A DNA stretch of 64,000 bases from Flavobacteriales bacterium (lineage in GTDB: Bacteria > Bacteroidota > Bacteroidia > Flavobacteriales_F > PHOS-HE28). The notes under the pieces were generated by a model. The model searched no databases. It saw only the letters and a list, made by a program, of their open reading frames with translations, and was not told the origin of the DNA. Shown piece after piece: positions 33,860-40,726 of this stretch (within the stretch, counting starts at the first letter, position 1; every line of letters begins with the position of its first letter). Made by a program: the position numbers and the translations under genes. Where the stretch lies: contig JADJOI010000003.1 in the NCBI GenBank assembly GCA_016713875.1, positions 124,001-188,000 of the forward strand. The letters are read 5' to 3'.

Positions 33860-35644
33860 ATGTTGCGCCGCATTCCCTTCCTCGCCCTCTTCCTCGCCCC
33901 CTCCTTCGGCCTGCACGCCCAGGAGCGCGCCCCGCTGCCCCATGTGCTGGCTCCGCATGAGCACGCCCTGATCCGCGACTACCGCGACAGCCGCGCGAAC
34001 GCCGGAAGGGGCATCACCACACCGCCGCCGGGGCCGGTGCGCACCATGGCCGAGTGGGAGGAGATCCAGAGCCTGGTGATCTGCTGGGCGCAGTACGAGG
34101 GCATCCTGAAGCAGATCGTCCGCCATGCCAAGGAGGAGTGCGAGGTGATCATCGTGTGCGACAACGCCGCCGATGTCACCAGCTACCTGAACAACGCGCA
34201 GTACGGCGGTCCATTGAACAACCTCAACAACGTGACCCTGCTGGAGAGCGGCTTCAACAGCGTATGGGCCCGCGACTACTTCGCCGAGAGCATCTTCATC
34301 AACGAGGTGGACTCGCTGCTGCTGCTGGACTGGATCTACAATCGCCCACGTCCACTGGACGACGTCATGCCCGACGCGGTGGGCGCGTTCAAGAACATCC
34401 CGGTGTACAGCACGAGCCAGGCCCCGAACGACCTCGTGCACACCGGCGGCAACTTCATGAGCGACGGCTTCGGCACGGCCTTCAGCAGCGAGCTCGTGCT
34501 GGAGGAGAACGGCCCCAACGGGCAGTTCAACCAGACGGTGAAGAGCGAGGCCCAGGTGGACGCCATCATGACCACATGGATGGGCATCCAACCCGGGCGC
34601 TACATCAAGATGGCGGCGCTGCCCTACGACAACATCAACCACATCGACATGCACATGAAGCTGCTCGATGAGGAGCACCTGCTGGTGGGTGAGTTCCCGT
34701 TGGGGCTCAGCGATGGACCGCAGATCGAGACCAACCTGGACGACGTGACCAGCACGTTCAACAGTGTGTTCGGCACCCCGTACGAGACCATCCGGGTGCC
34801 CATGCCCCCCAGCACCGGTGGCAACTTCGCGCCCAACGCCAGCTACCGCACCTACGCGAACAACGTGTTCGTGAACGGCACCGTGCTGGTGCCCACCTAC
34901 CGGGCGGAGTATGACACGGTGGGCCTGCGGATCCTGCGCGAGAGCCTGCCCGGTTACAACGTGGTGGGGATCGACTGCGATGACCAGGGCATGAACATCA
35001 TCGGCGCGAGCGGCGCCATCCACTGCATCACCAAGGGCATCGGCGTCAGCGATCCGTTGCTGATCCGGCACCAGCGGCTGGACGACACGTACGAGACGGT
35101 GAACCCCTACCCGGTGGAGGCCTACATCCGCCATCGCACGGGGATCTCCGGCGCGCAGCTGTACTGGACCACGGACACCGCCTCCGGCTTCGCTGCACTG
35201 CCGATGACCGATCAAGGCGGCAACGTGTGGGCCGGGGCCATCCCCGCGCAGCCCGTGGGCACCCGCATCTTCTATTTCATCGAGGCCACGGCCAACAGCG
35301 GCAAGGTGCAGGTGCGTCCCCTGGTGGCGCCCGACGGTTGGTGGGACTTCCGCGTGCTCGATGCCAACACGGCGGTGACGCCCGTGGACGCTCCGGCGTT
35401 CGCATCGCTCTATCCCAACCCCGCCACCTCCATCGTGGTGGTGGGGGTTGAGCCGGGCCGCACGGACCGCCTGGAGCTCCGCCTGCTGGACGCCACCGGT
35501 CGTGTGGTGCACAGCGTCTTCCGCGGGATCCCACCGGCCGATGGCCGCGTGTTCGTGGATATCGCCACGCTCCCCGTGGGCGTGTACCAGCTGGAGCTGC
35601 GCAGCGCATCGGGCCGCAGCACCCGCACGCTCCTCAAGCAGTGA
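33860..35644 (+). CDS. secreted agmatine/peptidyl-arginine deiminase family protein with T9SS sorting domain
   Basis: 594 residues. Signal peptide MLRRIPFLALFLAPSFGLHAQ. The catalytic domain is closely similar to that of the gene at 29328, with Asp139 (WARDYF), His261, Asp263 (HIDMHMK) and Cys389 (IHCITKG). The same beta domain follows. Instead of the dockerin-like module it ends in a type A sorting domain (YPNPATSIVV, LPVGVYQLELRS). This makes it the T9SS-exported paralogue, arranged like the Porphyromonas enzyme, which also carries a sorting domain. Its own promoter is at 33812-33843. Substrate (agmatine or protein arginine) cannot be decided from sequence. Confidence 0.9.
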   Translation: MLRRIPFLALFLAPSFGLHAQERAPLPHVLAPHEHALIRDYRDSRANAGRGITTPPPGPVRTMAEWEEIQSLVICWAQYEGILKQIVRHAKEECEVIIVCDNAADVTSYLNNAQYGGPLNNLNNVTLLESGFNSVWARDYFAESIFINEVDSLLLLDWIYNRPRPLDDVMPDAVGAFKNIPVYSTSQAPNDLVHTGGNFMSDGFGTAFSSELVLEENGPNGQFNQTVKSEAQVDAIMTTWMGIQPGRYIKMAALPYDNINHIDMHMKLLDEEHLLVGEFPLGLSDGPQIETNLDDVTSTFNSVFGTPYETIRVPMPPSTGGNFAPNASYRTYANNVFVNGTVLVPTYRAEYDTVGLRILRESLPGYNVVGIDCDDQGMNIIGASGAIHCITKGIGVSDPLLIRHQRLDDTYETVNPYPVEAYIRHRTGISGAQLYWTTDTASGFAALPMTDQGGNVWAGAIPAQPVGTRIFYFIEATANSGKVQVRPLVAPDGWWDFRVLDANTAVTPVDAPAFASLYPNPATSIVVVGVEPGRTDRLELRLLDATGRVVHSVFRGIPPADGRVFVDIATLPVGVYQLELRSASGRSTRTLLKQ

Positions 35645-35687
35645 GGTGCACGGATCGGCACGCCCTTCGCGTTCACCGGTCGTGAAC

Positions 35688-36227
35688 ATGTCCTTGCCCT
35701 CCCGCGCGTGGCCTTCGGCCTTGTTCCTGGCCGCCTCTCTGCTCATCGCGCCATTGCATGCGCAGACCAATATCCCCTGGAGCGCGCAACGGCCGCTCAC
35801 CTGGGCTGATTTCCTCGGCACGCCGCCGCGGGGCGTCGACCGTGACGCCTACACCTACTACGGCATCTCGGCGAGCTTCGAGCGCGACGGGGAGGGCCGC
35901 ATCACCGCCGAGGTGAGCTGCGTCTTCATGCCGGCGGAGAGCTGGGTGCGGGCGCCCGCCAAGGCCAGCGCCCGGTTGCTGGCGCACGAGCAGCTCCACT
36001 TCGACCTGGCCGAGCTGCACGCGCGGCGCTTCGCCCACGAGCTTCCGGCCCAACTCGGGGGTGCGGGCCCCGAGGCCGCCTTCCAGCGCGCGCACGACCG
36101 CATGATGGCACGCCTGCGGGAGGAACAGGAGCGTTACGACCGCGACACGGATCACGGTCGGGATGCGGCCGCACAGGCCCGTTGGGCCGCGGACGTTCGT
36201 CGTCGCCTCGCCGAGGACGAACGGTGA
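35688..36227 (+). CDS. DUF922 family protein with HExxH motif
   Basis: 179 residues from the ATG at 35688. Signal peptide up to APLHAQ. The start of the mature part (IPWSAQRPLTWADFLG) is typical of DUF922. The sequence AHEQLHFDLAELHARR contains HEQLH, a zinc-protease-like HExxH, followed by a charged helix. It is probably a periplasmic or secreted metalloprotease-like protein. The stop is immediately followed by the stop of the convergent gene: TGATCA at 36225-36230 serves both, with no bases between. Confidence 0.8.
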   Translation: MSLPSRAWPSALFLAASLLIAPLHAQTNIPWSAQRPLTWADFLGTPPRGVDRDAYTYYGISASFERDGEGRITAEVSCVFMPAESWVRAPAKASARLLAHEQLHFDLAELHARRFAHELPAQLGGAGPEAAFQRAHDRMMARLREEQERYDRDTDHGRDAAAQARWAADVRRRLAEDER

Positions 36228-38675
36228 TCAGCGCGCCACCACGAAGCGCACCGATCCGTTCACGCCGCCATCGAGCCGCAGCAGGTAGGTCCCGTTGGCC
36301 AGGTCGCCCACGGCAAGCTCAGCCCTTCCGCCGGCGGCGCGCAGCGCGACGGACCGCACCACGCGCCCTTGCAGGTCGAGCACCTCGGCCGCTCGCGCCC
36401 AGGCGGGCACGCCGGTCACCTGCAGCACATCGTTCACCGGAACGGGGAAGGCGCCTAGCGCGGGCCGGTCCCGTTCGGCCACGGCGGTGGGCAGGGCGGC
36501 CTGATCGCAGAGGGTGAAGGTGCCCGCGTCGGCGCCGCCGCCGTTCCACACGCGCACAAGCAGGTCGGTGTTCAGGGGCAGGCCATTCATCGTCACGGGC
36601 GCCACCACCTCGGTGAAGCAGTCGATGTAGGTGGGCGTCGCACAATCGGTGTACACGGCCATGTTGAGCGCGGCGGCGCTCTGCTCCTCCAAGGTCAGCA
36701 CATGCGTGCCGGTGTCGCCGGTATTGAACGTGTACCACACGTCGATGATGTTGGCCCACGGGTCGCACGGTGGGTTGGGCAGCGGCGAACCATAGGCGCA
36801 CACGTTGGTGCCGGCGGTGGGTGTGGCGCAGATGCCCAGCGGAAGCGTGGGCACGGGCGTGGCCCCCGCACAGGCGTCGTTGGATGGGATGTTCGCGCAC
36901 GGCGGGGCGCAGGACAGCGTGAGCAGGAAGGTGCCCGTGGCACCGTCATACCCGTGCACCAGCACCAAGTACTCCACACCGTTCTGGGCGAAGAAGGTGA
37001 CGCTGCTCGTGTTTCCGGGGCAGTCCACCGCGTCGTCGTTGCCGGCCACGCACACCGGGCTGCTGCAGCTGCCCTCGAACACGCTGATCCGCGTGTCGAA
37101 CGAGGCCTGGTCGCAGGTGAACACCGTGGCGTCCTCGCCGGTGCCGATGAAGATGTACCAGAGCCCCGGTGCGCTCACCGCCGCACTGGCGCAGGTGGGG
37201 GCCGGTGCGAAGAGGCCCTCGTTCGTGTCGCCCAGCAGCGTGTCGCCGCAGTTGATCGCGGCGGCCTGGTTGCAGAACGCGTTCGTCGCCACCGGGTCCA
37301 GCAGGGTGGTGAAGGCGAGGGGCCCTGCCACCGGGCTCAACTCGCCGCCGCCGCAGTCCTCCTGCACGTACAGCTCCAGGTCGGTGCCGGGCGTCAGCCC
37401 GTTCAGCGTCACCGGCGGACCATTGATGCCGATGGTGCCGCTCACCACCGTGCCGGTGCCGGGGGTGAAGCCCCCGGGCCCGAACTCCACGCTGAAGGTG
37501 CCGCTGGCGTTGGCGCTGGTCCAGTACACGTTGGCCTGGGTGTCGCTGGGGCTCACCACCACGTTCTGCGGGGGCGCGCAGCTGTTGCAGCTCAACGCCA
37601 GGGTGAAGTCGCCCATCTGTCCATCGTAGCCCTGCACCAGCACGAAGTAGGTGACGCCCGCATCCGTCAGCACCGTCACTTCCGAGGTGAAGTCGGCGCA
37701 CAATGGGCTGTCGTCGTTGCCGCCCACGCACACCAGGTTGCCGCAGGTGCCGGTGTACACGTTGATGCGCGTGTCGTAGGTGGCCGAGTTGCAGGTGCTG
37801 AGCGTGGCGCTGCCCTGCACACCGGTGAAGCTGTACCAGATGCCGGGCGCTTCGATGCCCGTGCCGCAACCCGCCACCGCATCGGCGAAGGCGTCGGTGG
37901 TGGAGCCCTGAACGGTGTCGCCGCAGACCAGCGGCAGCGCGTCGATGCAGTCGTCGTTCGGCACCAGCGGATTGCCCGCCGTGGTCACCGGCCACGGTCC
38001 GATGCTCATGCCCTGGCCGCAGTTCACGTCCAGGTACACCGCGTACGCTGTTCCTTCGGAAAGCCCGGTAAAGGTCACCGGAGGCCCGTCCACGCCCACC
38101 GTTCCGGTGATCAGCGTGCCGGTACCGGGGGTGAAGCCGGCGGGGCCCAATTCCGCACTGAACAGCGTGCCGGGCGGCTGTGCGGGCCAGTTCACGGTGA
38201 TGCTGCTGTCCGTGCTGGAAACGATGGGCGGGTAGGGACCGGGGCAATCGTGCAGCATCAGGTCCCAGGTGAAGCCGTCGGTGCTCCAGCGGTCGTCCCA
38301 TTCGATGTAGTAGGTGACGCCGGGCACCACGGCCAGGCCCGCCACCAGCGAGTTGCAGGGCGGGTAGCCGCCGGGGCAGCCGTCGTCGTCGATGGCCAGC
38401 TGCGTCAGGTTGGTGCAGGTGCCCGTGTGGATGATCACCCGCGTATCGGTGGCGCCGTCCACGCAGCTGTTCACCGTCATGTAGCCGGGTTGGTTGGTCT
38501 CGAAGGCATACCAGTCGGCGTTCGTGGCGTTGCCCTGTGTGGCGCCCCCACCACTGGATGGACCATCGGCGGTGTACCCGCCGGGACCGATCAGGACGGC
38601 GCTCGTGCATAGGTCGCCTTGGGCGTGCACAAGTGAGGTGGCGAGCAGCAGGGCGGGGGTGAAGCTGTGGCGCAT
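36228..38675 (-). CDS. large secreted PPC/fibronectin type III protein with T9SS domain
   Basis: 815 residues from the ATG at 38675. Signal peptide MRHSFTPALLLATSLVHAQ. Three or four PPC-like (bacterial pre-peptidase) domains are visible, each with a pattern such as DTRINVYTGTC followed by DDSPLC, separated by FnIII-like repeats with STDSSITVNW-type strands. The protein ends in a type A sorting domain (GAFPVPVNDVLQVTG, LANGTYLLRLDGG). It has no catalytic domain, so it is likely a surface adhesin or binding protein. A TATCTTTC box lies 18 bases upstream. Confidence 0.85.
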   Translation of the reverse strand: MRHSFTPALLLATSLVHAQGDLCTSAVLIGPGGYTADGPSSGGGATQGNATNADWYAFETNQPGYMTVNSCVDGATDTRVIIHTGTCTNLTQLAIDDDGCPGGYPPCNSLVAGLAVVPGVTYYIEWDDRWSTDGFTWDLMLHDCPGPYPPIVSSTDSSITVNWPAQPPGTLFSAELGPAGFTPGTGTLITGTVGVDGPPVTFTGLSEGTAYAVYLDVNCGQGMSIGPWPVTTAGNPLVPNDDCIDALPLVCGDTVQGSTTDAFADAVAGCGTGIEAPGIWYSFTGVQGSATLSTCNSATYDTRINVYTGTCGNLVCVGGNDDSPLCADFTSEVTVLTDAGVTYFVLVQGYDGQMGDFTLALSCNSCAPPQNVVVSPSDTQANVYWTSANASGTFSVEFGPGGFTPGTGTVVSGTIGINGPPVTLNGLTPGTDLELYVQEDCGGGELSPVAGPLAFTTLLDPVATNAFCNQAAAINCGDTLLGDTNEGLFAPAPTCASAAVSAPGLWYIFIGTGEDATVFTCDQASFDTRISVFEGSCSSPVCVAGNDDAVDCPGNTSSVTFFAQNGVEYLVLVHGYDGATGTFLLTLSCAPPCANIPSNDACAGATPVPTLPLGICATPTAGTNVCAYGSPLPNPPCDPWANIIDVWYTFNTGDTGTHVLTLEEQSAAALNMAVYTDCATPTYIDCFTEVVAPVTMNGLPLNTDLLVRVWNGGGADAGTFTLCDQAALPTAVAERDRPALGAFPVPVNDVLQVTGVPAWARAAEVLDLQGRVVRSVALRAAGGRAELAVGDLANGTYLLRLDGGVNGSVRFVVAR

Positions 38676-38693
38676 GCGACGAGGGCTGGGTGG

Positions 38694-38701
38694 GAAAGAT
38701 A
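38694..38701 (-). promoter_or_regulatory. -7-like element
   Basis: TATCTTTC on the minus strand, 18 bases before the ATG at 38675. Confidence 0.45.
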
Positions 38702-38987
38702 TCCGGTAGGGGGGACTCCGAGATGATCCCGATAAGGCTGGACGATCATCCCGAAGTTCAGCGAGCCCAGAGCGCGTTGCCCGGGCGGAAATGGTGATCG
38801 GATCCCGTTGCTGCTCTGGAGATCCCGGTACAGAAGCATTGCCGGTGAATACCGCGACTTTTCGACAGCGGGAACCAATGCGTCGATCGTGCATTACATT
38901 GGATGCCCTTGGCGTCCTGTGCCTCCATCCAGGTTCATGAAGCATCGCATGCCCGGCTGCACTGCGGAGGCGTTTGCTAGCGGCGGA

Positions 38988-39175
38988 GGGCTGGAAACCG
39001 AAAGCCTACAGCGGGCGGCCGGAAGCCTTCAGCGGGTGGCCGGAAGCTGGAAGCCTGCGGCTGGAGGCTGGAGCTGGAGGCTGAGGCCGGAAGCTGGCGG
39101 CTGGAAGCTGGAAGCCTGCGGCTGGAGGCTGGAGGCCGGAAGCTGGCGGCTGGAGGCTGGAGGCCGACAAGCCTG
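38988..39175 (+). repeat. degenerate GGAAGCTGGAGGC-type intergenic repeat
   Basis: The longest copy of the family: about twenty variants of GGCTGGAAGC, GGCCGGAAGC and GCTGGAGGC in a row. No fixed repeat-spacer pattern, so it is not a CRISPR array. Confidence 0.75.
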
Positions 39176-39185
39176 GGACCTACCA

Positions 39186-39379
39186 AGGGGTACTTCGAAG
39201 AACCTCGAACGGATGGCGCACGCAGCTATCGTTCGGTCAGACGAGGCGCTCCGAAAGGAGGATACTGAAACGAAGTATCCGACTGAGGAGCAACGAAGTA
39301 TGACCGAAGGAGAGCAAGTGTATACGGCCCGAGAGCCTGCCATGAACGCCGCCGGAGCGAGGTTCTTCGAGGTACCCCA
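39186..39379. repeat. small element with 21-bp terminal inverted repeats
   Basis: Ends GGGGTACTTCGAAGAACCTCG-like (39187-39207) and its inverse at 39359-39379 agree except for one base. The 150 bases between encode nothing recognisable. The size and termini resemble a MITE or a stable RNA hairpin. Confidence 0.55.
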
Positions 39380-39657
39380 AGGGAACCTCACCAACGATCG
39401 ATGAAAGAAGCCCCGGCGCTTGCAACACCAGGGGCCTCGGTTACTCATGTTCCACCTAACCCTCGCTAAAAGGGAAACGAAACAGAGCAGCGCGAAGATA
39501 AGGTGCCACCGCCGAGCCACCCAGGCAGCGCCGGGCCGTGCAGACACGGTCTCTCAGCGGAGCCTTGCCGCACCCCGCGACGGACAAGGACTTGAACGGA
39601 GCGGAAGAGGACCGGAATGATGCTCCCGGCTACTAGGACGAACAGAACTTTCGACTG

Positions 39658-40680
39658 ATGAAGCGATCAGGCCTTGCCGCAAACTACGTTACAAAAACGA
39701 TCCGGGACGTGATAACCGCCTCGGGTCTGTTGACCTGCGGTGTAGCACAAGGCCAGAACTGGGTGCCCAACCCGGGGTTCGAAGAGGCGGATACGTGCAT
39801 ACACCAGCTTGGTCCCGGTGGCTTGCAGGATTGGTACAGCGCCTATCTGCATTTCGATCGCTTGCAGGCTTGTCTTGCGTATGGAAGCACGAATGGATTA
39901 CCGATGAATGCATTCACTTTTCAGGATCCCTTCGAGGGTGGATCGTGCATCGGGCTATTCTCGTACCACCTGAACGGCTTCGAGCAGCAGCGCGAATGGG
40001 CCATGGTGCCCTTGTTGCAACCTTTGGAGGTGGGCCAGATGTATTACTGTAGTTTCCGGGCCAACGCGGCTTTCGGGGGCAATGCGCAGTATCCCACCAT
40101 CTGGCTGGCCAGTAGTAACATCGGCATGCTTTTCACTACGTACGATCGGCATTGGTACCAGGGCGATGCGTACCCGGCACCGCTGAACATGGCGCATGTG
40201 TTACGCACCCAGGTTCTGTCGGATACAGTGGGCTGGACCTTGGTGAGCGGCAGCTTTGTGGCGGACAGCGCCTACACCTACCTGATGATCGGCAACTTCT
40301 TCAGCAATGCGCTCACCGATACACTGCATTTCGCTGATCCGGATTCCGTATTCCCCTGGTATCCATGGGGCTATACGCTGATCGATGCGGTGTGCGTATC
40401 GCCCAAACCGATGGGCTGCGATCTGGGCCAGGATGTAGAAGAGGTGAAGGAGGAAAGCGGGGTCCTGTTCCCCAACCCGGCGAGCGATCAGTTGTTCATT
40501 GTCGGTCGTACCGGTGCAGAATACCAGGTGCTGGATGCGCTGGGCCGAGCCATGGCGCAGGGCAGGGCGCTGAACAATCGCTGGGGGTTGGATGTGGGCG
40601 CATGGCCACCTGGCGCATACATCATGCGCTTGGCCACGGCGGGAAGGATGGAAGTTCGAAAGTTCGTTGTAGCGGAATAG
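39658..40680 (+). CDS. secreted protein with T9SS type A sorting domain
   Basis: 340 residues. The N terminus is long for a signal peptide; cleavage after about GVAQGQ (residue 33) is likely, giving a mature start NWVPNPGFEEADTC. That start is common in Bacteroidota surface proteins with a carbohydrate-binding-like jelly-roll. The fold spans residues 35-265, the sorting domain 270-340 (LFPNPASDQLFI, WPPGAYIMRLAT). It ends 46 bases before the next cargo gene on the same strand, with a hairpin between. The base composition is slightly lower in GC than its neighbours. Confidence 0.75.
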   Translation: MKRSGLAANYVTKTIRDVITASGLLTCGVAQGQNWVPNPGFEEADTCIHQLGPGGLQDWYSAYLHFDRLQACLAYGSTNGLPMNAFTFQDPFEGGSCIGLFSYHLNGFEQQREWAMVPLLQPLEVGQMYYCSFRANAAFGGNAQYPTIWLASSNIGMLFTTYDRHWYQGDAYPAPLNMAHVLRTQVLSDTVGWTLVSGSFVADSAYTYLMIGNFFSNALTDTLHFADPDSVFPWYPWGYTLIDAVCVSPKPMGCDLGQDVEEVKEESGVLFPNPASDQLFIVGRTGAEYQVLDALGRAMAQGRALNNRWGLDVGAWPPGAYIMRLATAGRMEVRKFVVAE

Positions 40681-40694
40681 GGAGCATCATCCCG

Positions 40695-40726
40695 GTCCTT
40701 TCGGAAATTACTTAAAACGAAAGGAC
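40695..40726 (+). promoter_or_regulatory. perfect hairpin occluding the start region of the S74 protein gene
   Basis: Arms GTCCTTTCG (40695-40703) and CGAAAGGAC (40718-40726) are perfect complements with a 14-nt loop. The right arm contains the purine run that would bind the ribosome and touches the ATG at 40727. It could end the preceding transcript or gate translation. Confidence 0.5.

Larger units (their letters stand above)
38702..39657. other. 956-base region without a credible gene
   Basis: Both strands carry only repeat-derived open frames. It holds the GGAAGCTGGAGGC-type repeat (38988-39175), an element flanked by 21-bp inverted repeats (39186-39379), and about 270 bases of unassigned sequence before the next start, including a weak GGCCCC-type hairpin around 39404-39440. 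Confidence 0.6.

Noticed and set aside
36702..38612. A 636-codon + strand frame opposite the PPC/FnIII gene
   Set aside because: No signal peptide or domain, very Gly/Ala/Arg/His-biased; the minus-strand gene has signal peptide, repeats and sorting domain.
38988..39175. CRISPR-like array
   Set aside because: Units are degenerate and of irregular length, without unique spacers of constant size, and no cas genes are present.
39029..39547. Minus-strand ORF of 172 codons across the repeat region
   Set aside because: It is a translation of the GGAAGC repeat and the inverted-repeat element, with no protein-like features.
39565..39640. tRNA-like T-arm (GTTCAAGTCC on the minus strand)
   Set aside because: No acceptor, D or anticodon stem can be paired around it. 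It may be a chance match or an old attachment-site remnant.
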